Shown: positions 22,804 through 33,929, numbered from the stretch's first letter. The stretch: 64,000 bases of DNA from Macrosoma leucophasiata (GCA_036365455.1 JAWQUS010000002.1:7750001-7814000); one strand, 5' to 3'. A program made the numbers and translations. The notes: generated by a model from the letters alone, not told the origin.

Positions 22804-23765
22804 TTATATTTTAAGTTTATTCAATAAATCATTATTTCTTTCCTTTTGAAAATTAATTGAATTGACTATATTATCAGAGGTAATGTTATTTAAGCAAATA
22901 CAACAATTGATTCGCCTGGGATCCAGTAACTGTCCTTCCATTATGGCTTGTTCCTTAATAGATCTGAAAAAAATAATTAACAAACTTCGAAAATCATCTA
23001 AGGGCAAGTGAAAATAAGGGAAGAAGGGAATAAGTTACTATATTTTAGTGGAGATAAAGCTGCAGTGACAGCTGCTAAATGATAGTGTTCAGTGCTATCA
23101 AATTCCAGTCCTGTATTAATGTACAGCCTTGAAATTTCCAGCACAAAGATAACAGCTTAGATCTCAGGATGGCAATAACACATTAATACAGTAAAGTATC
23201 AAAATCACACTTGACTCCTGCCCCCCTCCACTCCTCTCAAAGGCACTGTCTCCCAAAATCTGTCCAGGGCCATGCCTGGATACAACTTGCCCAGGACCAT
23301 GCCTGGACACGGCTTGCCCAGGACCGTGCTTGGATACAACTTGCCCAAGACCATGCCTGGATACAACTTGCCCAGGACCGTGCTTGGATACAACTTGCCC
23401 AGGACCATGCCTGGATATGACTTGCCCAGGACCATGCCTGGATACAACTTGCCCAGTACCATGCCGGCTACAACTTGCCCAGGACCATGCCTGGATACAA
23501 CCGCAGTAGCTCTAAAGGAGTTTGTTTGAGGAGGTTCATAGCTTCTAGAATCAGTCTAATTGATTTGACAATTTGCGTGTATTGATGTTCCACATACAAC
23601 ATAAGTTTTTATCAAAGAGTTAAGTATTGCACAAAAATCTTACACAGCTCGAGCCTCAGCCAATCCCAGCTCTAGTCCAAATTCTAATCCTTGTTCATAT
23701 CCAGTATCAAAACTGGACTGGAAGGAAGCATTTTGCCCAGCGATTACTCCATCTGAATATCCATC
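22804..23765 (-). CDS. YAE1: YAE1-like deca-GX3 protein, two 3' exons, N-terminus not found
   Basis: Yae1 and Lto1 form an adaptor that recruits the Fe-S protein ABCE1 (Rli1) to the cytosolic iron-sulphur assembly machinery. The exon 23765-23644 encodes a repeated Gly-x-x-x pattern (DGYSDGVIAGQ, then DTGYEQGLEFGLELGLAEA), the deca-GX3 signature. It splices with correct phase (GT then 1 nt) to 22963-22804, which encodes SIKEQAIMEGQLLDPRRINC and ends in a stop. The order of the glycine blocks fits YAE1 better than LTO1, but LTO1 is the alternative. The first exon, expected to carry about 40 residues, could not be located between 23765 and about 24450. The intron between the two exons contains a 27-bp minisatellite. 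The stop is 29 bp from the MED6 stop on the other strand, and no AATAAA is seen before MED6 coding sequence, so its 3' UTR probably runs antisense into MED6. Confidence 0.72.
23266..23502 (+). repeat. 27-bp minisatellite in YAE1 intron
   Basis: About eight to nine units of a 27-bp sequence containing CCATGCCTGGATACAACTTG and CCCAGGA. Because the unit is nine codons long, several frames stay open as repeated nonapeptides; I treat these as artefacts because the block lies between two spliced exons of the YAE1-like gene. Confidence 0.9.
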
Positions 23766-24454
23766 CTGTAATAGTAGAGTACCTTTAGAAAGAATCAGGG
23801 CAAAATCTATATACATAATTGATTTGTACTTTTTACAGAAAAAATAAACAAAGTAAAACAGCTAAGAAATAATCTCTAGGGACTTAAAGATCCATACTTA
23901 AAATATTTTTAAATCACCAGAATAAAAATAGTCTTCTAAAAACAGTAGAAGCATACTACGAAGTAGATAATCAATCTATGAGCATACTAAACTTACTTAA
24001 ATTTTTCTGGAGAGATGATTATATATGTTATGTTTATATTATTATGTTCTCAGGTTCACTAGATAATATAACAAAGCTGTTTTACCTTGTACCTTTTTTT
24101 CTCTGTACAAATCTTGCCATTCCTTTATTTATGACAAGTTTTTCTATTATGATTGTTTTTGCGAAACTTTTAGCAACATAACTTGTTTATGGGATCCACT
24201 GCGCGAGCCCACGTCCGTCCTATTACATTTCTTTCATCAGTCATAATGAAATTAAATTAATCTATTTTACAATCGAGATTATCATATTATTATTAAGAAC
24301 GATCGTGCGAAGTTATTTTTGAATTTTAGGAATATTTGGATACTCAAGTACCTCTAAAGGGATAAGGTATTCAAAAATGTATTTAAAAATAGGTATTCTG
24401 GGATGTCATTGTCATGTCAACAATTCGCTGAGAAATACATTTTTTAACCTAAAA

Positions 24455-24690
24455 GTAGGGGTGGACGATATACCTCGAATGCATATTATCAGTACATCGA
24501 ATATATATTATCAATACATCGAATCGAACCGTTAAAGTTTTGGTTCGAGTTTACATCGATGTTTTTATTTGATACATCGAATCGAAGAAGCTTTAGGTGA
24601 GCTTTGCCTTTTTTGAGTAAATAAAATCCACTCAGTTCACGACTCAATGATTCACGGTTTATAAATGTTTTTTTTTTTCTTTTACTAAGC
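24455..24690. repeat. ACATCGA-rich foldback-family fragment
   Basis: It begins near GGGGTGGACGATATACCTCG and contains repeated ATACATCGAATCGAA motifs. It matches the arms of the longer foldback at 41700-42165. It is directly followed by the 115-bp element at 24686-24802. Confidence 0.6.
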
Positions 24691-24802
24691 CTGGGTTGCA
24701 CCAAAATATTTGTTAAAGATATTGTAACTTTTCACATAACTTATCTATTAATGTTAGAGAAGGAAGTGAAATGTAAATACCTTGGTGCAACCCAGGCTTA
24801 GT
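24686..24802. mobile_element. 115-bp MITE with 19-bp perfect inverted ends
   Basis: CTAAGCCTGGGTTGCACCA opens the element and its exact reverse complement closes it; the interior is AT-rich. No coding capacity. The ends match the partial element at 16261-16316. Confidence 0.8.
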
Positions 24803-25170
24803 CTTCACGCTTTTAGTATCAAATTTGTTTTTATATTACATTTTTGCAATAGCACATGCGAGTGAAATTTCCATGCCCAAACCCACAGATTATCGGATAA
24901 TTATGTGTATTAAAATTGAGATGTAAGCCATAATAAAATTAGGTTGGCTACATAGAGGTATAATGCTTACTAGTGTGTCGCGGGAATGAATGAACGGCCG
25001 GCGAGCGGAGTTAGCCTTAGAAGGCTAACTTGAAACGACATAATTCTGCGCGGGTTGACCTGGCTTCTAAGTCTTCTATGGTTGGCTACAAAAAAACAGT
25101 ACCTAAGTATTTGCTCTAACTACACACAGTACAAATATGAACAGTATGGAAACTACGTACAAAACGTTAA

Positions 25171-26252
25171 GGGCTCCCGCCCACGTCCCACTTTTTGTAG
25201 GACAGATAATCGGTCCAATTTTGTGACCGACTCAACGCCCACGTCCGTTTTTTTGTCGGTGGAGCAGTACGTCATAGACAGAGAGCCGAGAGAATCTCAT
25301 GAGTATAAGGAGGAAAGTGAATTTACACAACGGTAACTTATAATATCATTGGATTTACAGAGGAAGGTTAGTCATTGGCTTTTGAGGAACAGAAGTGAAA
25401 AAATAAAGTTCTGAGTTGATCCAATAATGTCCCAGAGATTATTGAAGGGGATATTTAATGTTCGTCATGCTGATCTAAGATGTGTACGTGTGAGACTTTG
25501 ACCAGACAAGTTTTTTAAATATCATAGAATGTCTCATGACACGTCCTTCTAGTAGGGGAGACGAATCTAGGTTGACCTTCACCTAACTGTTCACTAAATG
25601 AAACATTGTAAGTATCCATTTTTTAAGCAAGTTTTTTTTTGTATTTGTTAACCAACCAAATGTATTTGAAACCAAAAGTTTTAAACTATAAAATAGGTGT
25701 TTGAAGTTTATTGGTAACAAATCGGTGCAGTTACTTATATTTATTTACCTGTTTACACTTCCTTGCCAGGTACCTAGTCATGAACATTAATACTTAGGCA
25801 ATACCTTACAGACGTATTTTATGTTTTAAACTTTTAGTTTCAAACTCATTTAGTTGGTTAACAAATGGGTAAAAGTTAAAAAAAAAATTTTTTTTTTCAA
25901 ATAATCATACCTATGAACGTAATTCTATAGGAAACACATGCAATACGTGTTAGTTCATGTATGAAATTTGTTAAAAAAGAATGTTAATTCGGTAAACAGA
26001 TAGGTGAAGGTCGACCTAGGTTTGGCTCTTAGACTATTCCGATTGTCGGTGAGTCGGTGAGTCGGTGAGTAGTGTGCGTTGACGCATACATTTCCGAACG
26101 TTCCATTTTTCACCGATTATCGGTCGGGATGCACCGATTTTATTTTTCACCGACTTTTTGTAGGAGGTGTGCGTTGCACTAAGGCTATCAGTACGTTCTA
26201 TTTTCCTCCTACAAAAAATCGGTCACCGATTATCGGACGTGGGCGGAAGGCC
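25171..26252. mobile_element. 1.08-kb non-autonomous DNA element, Harbinger-like
   Basis: The left end GGGCTCCCGCCCACGTCC and the right end (reverse complement GGCCTTCCGCCCACGTCC) differ at 2 of 18 positions and are both flanked by TAA, a 3-bp duplication of the PIF/Harbinger type. Palindromic ACCGATTATCGGT-like motifs and TTTTTGTAGGA recur near both ends. There is no transposase frame. A further CCCACGTCCGTCCTA fragment lies at about 24208. Confidence 0.65.
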
Positions 26253-26712
26253 TAAGTGCACTGGTCCAAACTTAACCCTTAGCTTAGCTTTTGTGAATCG
26301 TTATAACTTGTGCAACGCAGATCAAAATTTGCTAGCAGTGAATCAATGCTATAAGGCTGTCAGAAACATAGCGAAGATAGCGTGTTGTCTTAGATTAAGT
26401 ACTTAGAGATGTAGCCAGCGTGTGGCCGCTCATGAGACAGCCATATGAAATCATGAGTGTTGCTAGCAAATAAAGTTTCCCAATTTTCTTCCTAATCATT
26501 TACTATATCTCGGCAAGTTTTATGTTAAACATTCCTAAGCATTTTACTTTTATTCAGATTAGTTGAATTGTAACGAATTGATTGAATGATGAATTAAAAC
26601 ATGTGCATCTACCATTTAATTAATTCTATACATTTTGCTGAAAGATCAAGAACATATGGAGAAAATGTACATAATATGAAATAGGTAACCATGAATTAGC
26701 ATTTATTATGCT

Positions 26713-26756
26713 GCGAGCTGTGAATAATCTAGGTTCTAGATTAATCACAGCTCGCA
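26713..26756. repeat. Near-perfect hairpin
   Basis: TGCGAGCTGTGAATAATCTA is followed within a few bases by its inverted copy TAGATTAATCACAGCTCGCA, with one mismatch. Confidence 0.85.
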
Positions 26757-27333
26757 CTCTAGAACATCATCTACAGGGTATTGTTTCTTTGGTCGCGATC
26801 TTATAGATAGTTTATCAGAACGATTGCTGTATCGGATAAGGCATTCAATATTTGCGTGTAAGAATAGTTAAATAAAACTAGGAGTTTCAGTGTGATTATC
26901 GCTTTATTATTCAAATTATAAATATCATTATACAATTATAATGTTAGTGTCCTGTCATGAAATGTCAGAATGTGGGAATGTTAGTACTTCCGTGGAATGA
27001 ACGGAAATACTAAGTTCAGAAGGGTCTCGACCATTTTTAATGCTAGCCCTTAAAACATTAAAAGCAAGCAACATAGGTATATCGGCAAACAATGATCAAC
27101 AAGTTCACATCGATAAGTGGGTACCGAGTAAATTAAAACTGCAGCCTATAGATAACTTTTTAAACATTGAGATCTCTAGATCTCGATTTAAATGCAGATG
27201 TGTGTATCTTCACGCCAGATCCCTAACGGGGTAGGCAGAGAGTGTAGAGCGCCAGCTGACAAACCTCGTCGTTCACCCACCCTTAATCAGTTAAAAATAA
27301 AAAAGGGAAGGCAGAGTTTGACATTGGTGTGGG

Positions 27334-27406
27334 ACCTCTGTAGCTTAGAGGTAAAGCGGCTGGACTGATTATCCTGAGGTTGCAGGTTCGATTCCTGCCC
27401 GAAGTC
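27334..27406 (+). pseudogene. tRNA-like sequence, degenerate
   Basis: D-arm TAGCTTAGAGGTAAAGC pairs GCTT/AAGC; the T-arm GCAGGTTCGATTCCTGC is perfect. The acceptor arm pairs at 5 of 7 positions. The anticodon stem is weak, with a 9-nt loop (ACTGATTAT), so no anticodon can be assigned. A T-rich stretch follows (CAATTTTTTCTTTTCC), as after the related copy at 63555. I read this as a tRNA-derived repeat, not a working tRNA. Confidence 0.5.
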
Positions 27407-27419
27407 AATTTTTTCTTTT

Positions 27420-29434
27420 CCATTTTTTTCTATAACAACAATATTTTTTATTCTACAGCATCTTGGAAAGAATTACCAAAGCCACTTAATATTTTGTTAT
27501 GGCTTATTGTCAATTCTAACACTGTTAGAAAAAAAATTATATGTCTACGAAATAAGGGAGAATATAAAAGTAAATTTATAGCAACACACAAAAATAAGTA
27601 TGGGATTTCGTTGAATGAAAATCAAGAATTTCATGAGAAATGTGCTTTATTTTGAATTGATAATCAAGAGTTATATGCTTCAACGTGTATTTTGTTCAAT
27701 AGACATACATTATTTACTAATATCTGTTTAATTACGAATGAAAAGTGATGTCGTTTAAAGGCCTCGTTTCTGTACGGTTTATACAGGCTAAAATACTGCA
27801 ACCTCCTATTTTACTGCACACCTTATACACTAATCACTCAACTAATGGAGTCTTTTTCTCATAAATACCCAAAAACTTATTAATAATCGCCGATATAAGT
27901 CGAAAACAATAAATAAATGCATTTAAGATAGGTTATCTATTACGGAAATTGCGATGACAGATATTTGTTTGGCTAACTTCGTGAAGTTCGCCTAGCAAAA
28001 ACCGACACGGACAAAAGATACGATGCTCTATTTCAACTTTCTTATGTTCTTTGTCTAAGGTTCTTTGTATATAACTGTCTCACTTCCACAAAGCATATGG
28101 CGAACATGGCTACGTCTATAGGTACTTAGTCTAAGCGTGTTGCGCAAATACAGTCAGCGCTATCTAGCGACGGCCGCCGTCACTAATATCGTATAAACTT
28201 TTACCTCCTTTTTTTAAGCAGTTTGTAAAGGATAGAATCAATAAGCGTCTCGTTTCCATAGTAAAATAATTAAAGTCAATAAAGCTACTACTCGCCGCAT
28301 ACAGCCGTGGCGCTGCAGGCGGCCATTTTATTAAACATTTTACTGAAATGTAGTTTAAAAGGCATAAGAATATGAGTTATTAAAATAAAAAGGCAATAGA
28401 TAATGAAATAGGTCATTTACTGTATCAGAAAAGTGTGATCTCGTTACATAGTTTTACGAACCGGTGAAGCTTGTAATGGCCACCAGAGGTCTCCGCAGGA
28501 AGGATGCAGAGGCAAATTAAAATCGATGTAACTTGTTAGGTTCTCGTAGTAGACGTGTGATATTTGAACAAAATGATAAGAAAGTTGTTATCAAGCGATT
28601 GCCATATGGAAGGTTAGATTTGGGAGAGTAGGTATTTTCGCTTGGTCGAGAGGGTCGCCCACGGAGAGGTGGCCGACAGAGCACCTGATCCGCCTGCGGG
28701 GGCGGGGGAGAAGTGCGGGGAAGCGACGCGGAGGAAGCGTAAATACGCGGCGCACTTTTTTAGAGCTCATTCAGTGGCGGAGCTCGGCGTAATAATGACT
28801 GATTATGCATATTCACGACCACTCCCACGCGTGGCATAGGCAGATGAGTAGTTATCAGCTGACAAAGCTCGCTTCAATGTACGTTACTATGAGATGAATA
28901 TTTACATGAAAAATTAACTTAGGTATTTTATTACATATTTACCACACACACGCTGGCCTGAGCATGTACACGGATTGACGACGGTGTACCGCGCGCAGAA
29001 AGTTTAAGAAAATTAAGAAATTGTAACACGACTTTGTATGGAATATTCCGCTCAGAAATCTCAACTTGTACGTAGGTAGTTTTGATTTATTATGTAATCA
29101 CAGCTGATGTTGAATACGATGTTTTGTATGAAGAGAGAGGTGAAAGATTTTAAACAAGTAGACACTTTAGTAATGTATAGTATTAGCATTAAGTTTGTAT
29201 AAGTGTTGTATAAGAAATTTTATTAAATAAAGAGATATTGTGTATGCATTGTAGCAAGGCAAAGATGAGTCGGCAGAGACGTATGACGGTTGTTGTAATT
29301 TAGACCGTATAGGCAGCCTTTTAGTCCTATCTCTGTTGACCCAGACCTTCGGGGCTTTCCGTATTTGGGGCGTGTCACGGAATTTCTACATGGAGGGAGA
29401 CGGTTTGGAAGCATATAAAAAGCGGCACGTTTCG
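27420..29434. other. Intergenic, no gene recognised
   Basis: Mostly AT-rich. A GC-rich patch at 28640-28830 gives an open frame of 65 codons with no family resemblance. Near the right end CATATAAAAAGCGG at about 29412 looks like a TATA box roughly 20-35 bp before a LINE insertion; no gene downstream could be identified. Confidence 0.4.
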
Positions 29435-29446
29435 GTGCAAATTTGT

Positions 29447-30875
29447 ATTGCCCTTTTGGCTGCGATACTCAACGCAGCGTTTAAAAATAGTATGTTTCCA
29501 CCCGCGTGGAAAGAGGCCACAGTTATCGGGTTTAAAAAGCCCGGTAAGCCGAGCAACCAGGCCTCGTCATACAGGCCGATAAGTCTGCTCAGTTCTCTCA
29601 GTAAACTTTACGAGCGCGTCGTGTACGCTCGACTCTTAGATTTCACCCGAGTGCGGCACTTGATCCCGGACGAACAGTTCGGGTTCCGTGCTCGCCACTC
29701 CTGTGTCCATCAAGTACATCGAATCACCGAGCATATACTCAGTAAATTCGATAGAAAGATTATGACAGGAGCCCTCTTCTTCGATATCGCTAAAGCGTTC
29801 GACCGCGTGTGGCACAACGGCTTATTATATAAGCTGTACACTCTCGGAGTGCCCACCCAAATCGTGCACATCATTCGCGATTTTCTGTCGGACAGAGGCT
29901 TTCGATATCGAGTCGAGGGTACCCTTTCGAACCGTCACACCATAACAGCCGGTGTCCCCCAAGGATCCGTACTCTCCCCCCTCCTATTCACGCTATACAC
30001 TAGCACTCTCCCCCCTCCTATTCACGCTATACACTAGCGATATCCCTGTCCGCCATGGCGTTCAGGTGGCAATGTACGCTGACGACACTGCTATATACGT
30101 CTCTGGCAGAAAGCCAGAGATCATAAGGAAAACCTTGCAAGCGGCGGCCAAAGACCTTGAGTCTTGGTTCCGCCGCTGGCGTATAGAGGTAAATCCTAGC
30201 AAGAGCGCTGCCATCCTCTTTATACGGGACCGCGCTCCCAGACCTAACATAGCCCCAGTACGAATGTTTGACGAGCCCATCCCCTGGATGGACAAAATCA
30301 AATACTTAGGAGTGACGCTTGATCGGCATCTGACCTTCGCTGCACATGTAAAAGCAGCGCGCGCTAAGGCTGCATTCGTGTTGTCCCAACTACATTGTTT
30401 ATTAAATAAAAAGAGCAAGCTATCGGCCCGGAACAAACTCCGTGCCTATACGTCCTGCATAAGGCCCATACTATGTAACGCGTCTCCGGTATTCGCCCAC
30501 GCGAAAAACACAACATTACGCAAGCTTCAAACTTTGCAAAACCGATTCTTACGTAGAGCCGTAGGCGCGCCTTGGTACGTACGTAATAAAAACTTGCACA
30601 TTGATGCTAACCTGCCTACCATCCGGCAGTTTATGAAGCGAGCTTCTGCTCGCTATTTCGATCGGGCGAGTCACCACCCGAATCCGCTAATCCGAGCGGC
30701 CGCCATTTACACTCCTTTTGATCGCGCCAAAAGGAGACGTCCAAGGCACGTCTTAAAAGATCCGGACGATGAGACCACGTTGGCCATCGCCGCTATGCAA
30801 AATCACCTACAGAATCACACTCCACAAACCGCCAATACAACCCGCCGACGCGTTTCGCGCCGCGCCCGCCCCTGA
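29447..30875 (+). pseudogene. Jockey LINE reverse transcriptase, frameshifted
   Basis: Two overlapping frames together cover most of an RT and its C-terminal domain. The break is a direct 34-bp duplication, 29971-30004 repeated at 30005-30038, just after the GVPQGSVLSP motif; 34 is not a multiple of three, so the catalytic YADD motif falls in another frame. The endonuclease and ORF1 are absent because of 5' truncation. Otherwise the coding region has no further stop before 30875. Confidence 0.9.
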
Positions 30876-31160
30876 TCCCGACCTTATCCCCGGCCCCGCG
30901 AGGCCGATGACATTCCGGTTATCACCAACCGAATGGAGTAGAGCGAAAGTTGCACCGCCCATAATCGCATATGTCTCATATGTCCCTCCGCAACGCCCTA
31001 AGCCGAGGCACGGACCCGCATGGGTCACCCTTAGGCAGTTGCGCTAACTTTTTTGCTAGGCTGGAGCGCCTTCTGCGCTCGCCGATTGCCCGGTGAAGTA
31101 GACTAGTGCCGTCTCGAGACAGGCCGCCTACATAAAGCCCGAGCTAAAAAAAAAAAAAAA
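29447..31160 (+). mobile_element. 5'-truncated jockey-type LINE with 12-bp target duplication
   Basis: The element starts inside the reverse transcriptase (29447) and ends in 15 adenines (31146-31160). GTGCAAATTTGT flanks it exactly at 29435-29446 and 31161-31172. The RT carries SYRPISLLSSLSKLYERVV, GFRARHSCVHQVHRI, FDIAKAFDRVWHNGL, AGVPQGSVLSPLLF and, in the next frame, MYADDTAIYV, followed by the thumb region. This is a typical target-primed insertion. Confidence 0.93.
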
Positions 31161-31172
31161 GTGCAAATTTGT

Positions 31173-32165
31173 CCTCGTTCGATTCTCAGCAAGGAATGTG
31201 CTTCCAGACCGTGAAATTGCCAGTCAAGTGAAAGTGTAGAATAGTACCAGACCCCCTGGTTCGCTAGTTAGCTAGTACGTAGTGAAGTAAGCTTGTGATT
31301 AAGTTAGAATAGAAATATTATTGAAGAACTCAGAATACAGTCCACTTATACATCGATGCAGACTTGTGATTTCATTTTGGTGCAAGCCAATTTGTTCCCC
31401 ACACAGTTAGAGGAAGATTTTCGAAAAATTACCACACACGTATTTTTTAATTGTTAAAAGAAGTTTGTTCACTAATTTTAAGATATCTAGCACGATAAAT
31501 AGTGCTAGTCTCATACAAACTTCCACCCGCTTTAACAAGGGATGGGTTAGGTTAGGGAGTTTTTTAATTTTTTTGTGGTCTCTGTACTAATATTAGCTTA
31601 CGTACCAAATTTCAACTTTCTAAGACTTCAGGAAGTACCCTAAGAATTTTGATGATCAGTGAATCAGTCAGTGAGTCAGTGACCAAATTATGGGTTTTTG
31701 GACATCTATAAAATCTATATAGTATAATAGCTACGATATTCAAACTTTATATCTTGACTCTGAATTTTAAGTATCTGGCATTATCCAAACCAAAGTTACG
31801 AGGGTTCAAAAATACGACGAAACGTTTCGAAAAAAGTTGGTAGTGCCCTTGCGCTTCGCTTGGTTTGTCTTGGCGGGGGCACTACCGTGCCCCCAGATAC
31901 TAGAGGTATGTTGTTTTATTGTAACTTGAATAAATACCAAACAATATATATTTCATAATTTTATATAGTTTTTATTTCTAATTAATTAAACTTCGTTGAC
32001 TGTTTTACTAGGCCATACTTATGTGTACCTAAAGTAACATACATTTTTTAACATAAACAAATATTTTACAATGCCACGTGAGTTTCGGTTTCGGCTGTAA
32101 CTGTATCTCTAGTTACAGTGTTTGTGTTTGTAACAATACTCTTCTGAAATGGCTGAACCGATCAT
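31173..32165. other. Intergenic, no gene recognised
   Basis: No coding frame. Around 31650-31690 there is a run of CAGTGAGTCAGTGA-type repeats, and a GC-rich inverted pair (AGTGCCCTTGCGC / GGGGGCACTACC) lies near 31845-31900; both look like decayed mobile DNA. Confidence 0.35.
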
Positions 32166-32170
32166 AATGA

Positions 32171-33420
32171 ATTTTTTTTCCCTTTATTTATACTGCAATC
32201 TGTCACCATGAGGGACATTGAGCGGTAGTTGTGGCATGCTCAGGAGTGCGACCTTTGTCACATCCTGAATTCACATGTATGCTCCTTTACTGAAGCACAT
32301 CTTGGGGTACTTTACGTTTGAGACGGCGACTAATGTATATACTATCCATCAACCTCTGCGCAAGGATGTTAGGGTGGTTTAAAATTCTATCCCTGTAAGA
32401 CTTGGTGTGGCGGACTATCTCTTCTCTAACTGTAGCGATTCGTAGGCAATTGTTCGTTTGTAACAAACCATGGGGCATTTGTTATGATCCTGAGAATTTT
32501 GTTTTGGTATCTTTGGATTATCTCGATGTTCGAATGGGAAGCTGTACCCCACAGTTGGATGCCGTAGGTCCATATCGGTATGAGGATGGCTTTATAAACA
32601 AGCAGTTTATTGGCTAGTGACAATTGCGATTTTTTTTCAATGAGCCAATAGAGCTTTCGGAGTTGGATACCAAGTTGTTTACGTTTTGTAAAAATATGTT
32701 TCCTCCAAGTCAGTTTTTTATCCAGATGAATGCCCAGATATCGCACATGATCTGTTTCAGGTATCACCACATTGTTTAACTCTGGTGGACATGTGTTTCT
32801 CTTTAGCGTAAATGTAACGTGAAGCGATTTAATCTCGTTTGCCTTCATCCGCCATTTTTTCAGCCAAAGAGCTATATTGTTTAACCCTTCTTGCAGTATC
32901 TTTGTCGCAATTATTGGCTCGCTGTATGAAACTAAAATAGCTGTGTCATCCGCAAAAGTTCCCGTAGTGATAGCTGAACACGTTGGTAAGTCTGAGGTAT
33001 AGAGAAAGTAGAGAATTGGGCCAAGAACACTTCCCTGAGGGACACCTGCTGATATTGTGCAAAGGTTTGTTACTTCTTCTCCACATTGTACCATGAAATA
33101 TCTATTCGATTGGAAAGATTTGATGAATGCATAGAATAGGGCATAGCATAGGGCATGCTTGTTTTAATTTTGTATAATAGCCCTTCGTGCCACACACGGT
33201 CAAAAACTTGTGAAATGTCCAAGAACGCGGCTGTACAATATTTTTTACTTTCAAAACATGTAGTTATTTCACTTGTGAGTCTGTGTACTTGGTCAATAGT
33301 TGCGTGCTTCTGCCGAAATCCAAATTGATGGTCTGGGATGAGGTGTTTTTCCTTTATTACCGGTACCATGCGCTCCAAGAGTAAAGATTCATACACTTTT
33401 GAAGTTATGAATAATAGTAC
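32171..33420 (-). pseudogene. Jockey-type LINE reverse transcriptase fragment
   Basis: Two minus-strand frames, 33396-33070 and 33094-32426, with a short piece beyond. The first has LIPDHQFGFRQKHATIDQVH and FLDISQVFDRVWHEGLLYK. The second has ISAGVPQGSVLGPILYFLYT, TFADDTAILVS and VRYLGIHLDKKLTWRKHIF. They are separated by a frameshift and a local repeat (GCATAGGGCATAGC) near 33135. A T-run at 32171 may be the poly(A) end. The fragment at 58722-59438 belongs to the same family. Confidence 0.85.
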
Positions 33421-33479
33421 CTTCTTGTATCTATAGTCTAGACTATACTATAGACTATAGGACTCTTTTTCTTAAGATT

Positions 33480-33530
33480 TTGCTTTTTTTGGAAATGTGT
33501 GGGTTGAGCACACATTTCCAAAAAAAGCAG
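33480..33530. repeat. Hairpin
   Basis: TGCTTTTTTTGGAAATGTGTG and its exact inverted copy CACACATTTCCAAAAAAAGCA are separated by about 7 bp. A second palindrome, TCTATAGTCTAGACTATA, lies just before it near 33430. Confidence 0.85.
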
Positions 33531-33789
33531 CCTAAGAGAGGAGGTGGTAATTTGTTTGGGTATTTAGTCAGTTGTCAATCCCTGATAATTGGTCAATATT
33601 GTTTTAAATCTTCCCCAAACCCCTAAAATGGGTAGGGAAATTGGTATGGGACTTTCCGCAATTTTCAAGGTGGCTCTTTCAATAAAACAAATATTAATAC
33701 TCTTGGGAAAAGATAAGTACTTTACAAAGAGGTACGCGACGGGAAATTTGATTAGGACATTTCCACGGGATCGTAAAATTTAAATCATT

Positions 33790-33833
33790 TATAAAACGAC
33801 ACCCACGCGGGCTAAACCGCGGGCAACAGCTAG
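33790..33833 (+). mobile_element. Helitron 3' terminus
   Basis: CGCGGGCTAAACCGCGGGCA then ACAGCTAG matches the 3' end of the element at 7960-8550, including the hairpin and CTAG. The 5' part could not be delimited. It lies just downstream of CDIN1. Confidence 0.65.
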
Positions 33834-33929
33834 TATACTATAAAAGTGTCTTAGTTTAAGAATTAGGGGAAAACAATAAATGGAGATAGAATAAGCACCC
33901 ACTCATTTATTGATAGAACATACTTATTA

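Noticed and set aside
23205..23529. Repeated nonapeptide proteins on both strands
   Set aside because: They arise from a 27-bp minisatellite inside an intron; no family similarity.
27334..27406. Functional tRNA gene
   Set aside because: Acceptor and anticodon stems have mismatches and the loop is nine bases.
28640..28830. GC-rich coding exon or CpG-like promoter
   Set aside because: No splice context, no similarity and no adjacent gene.
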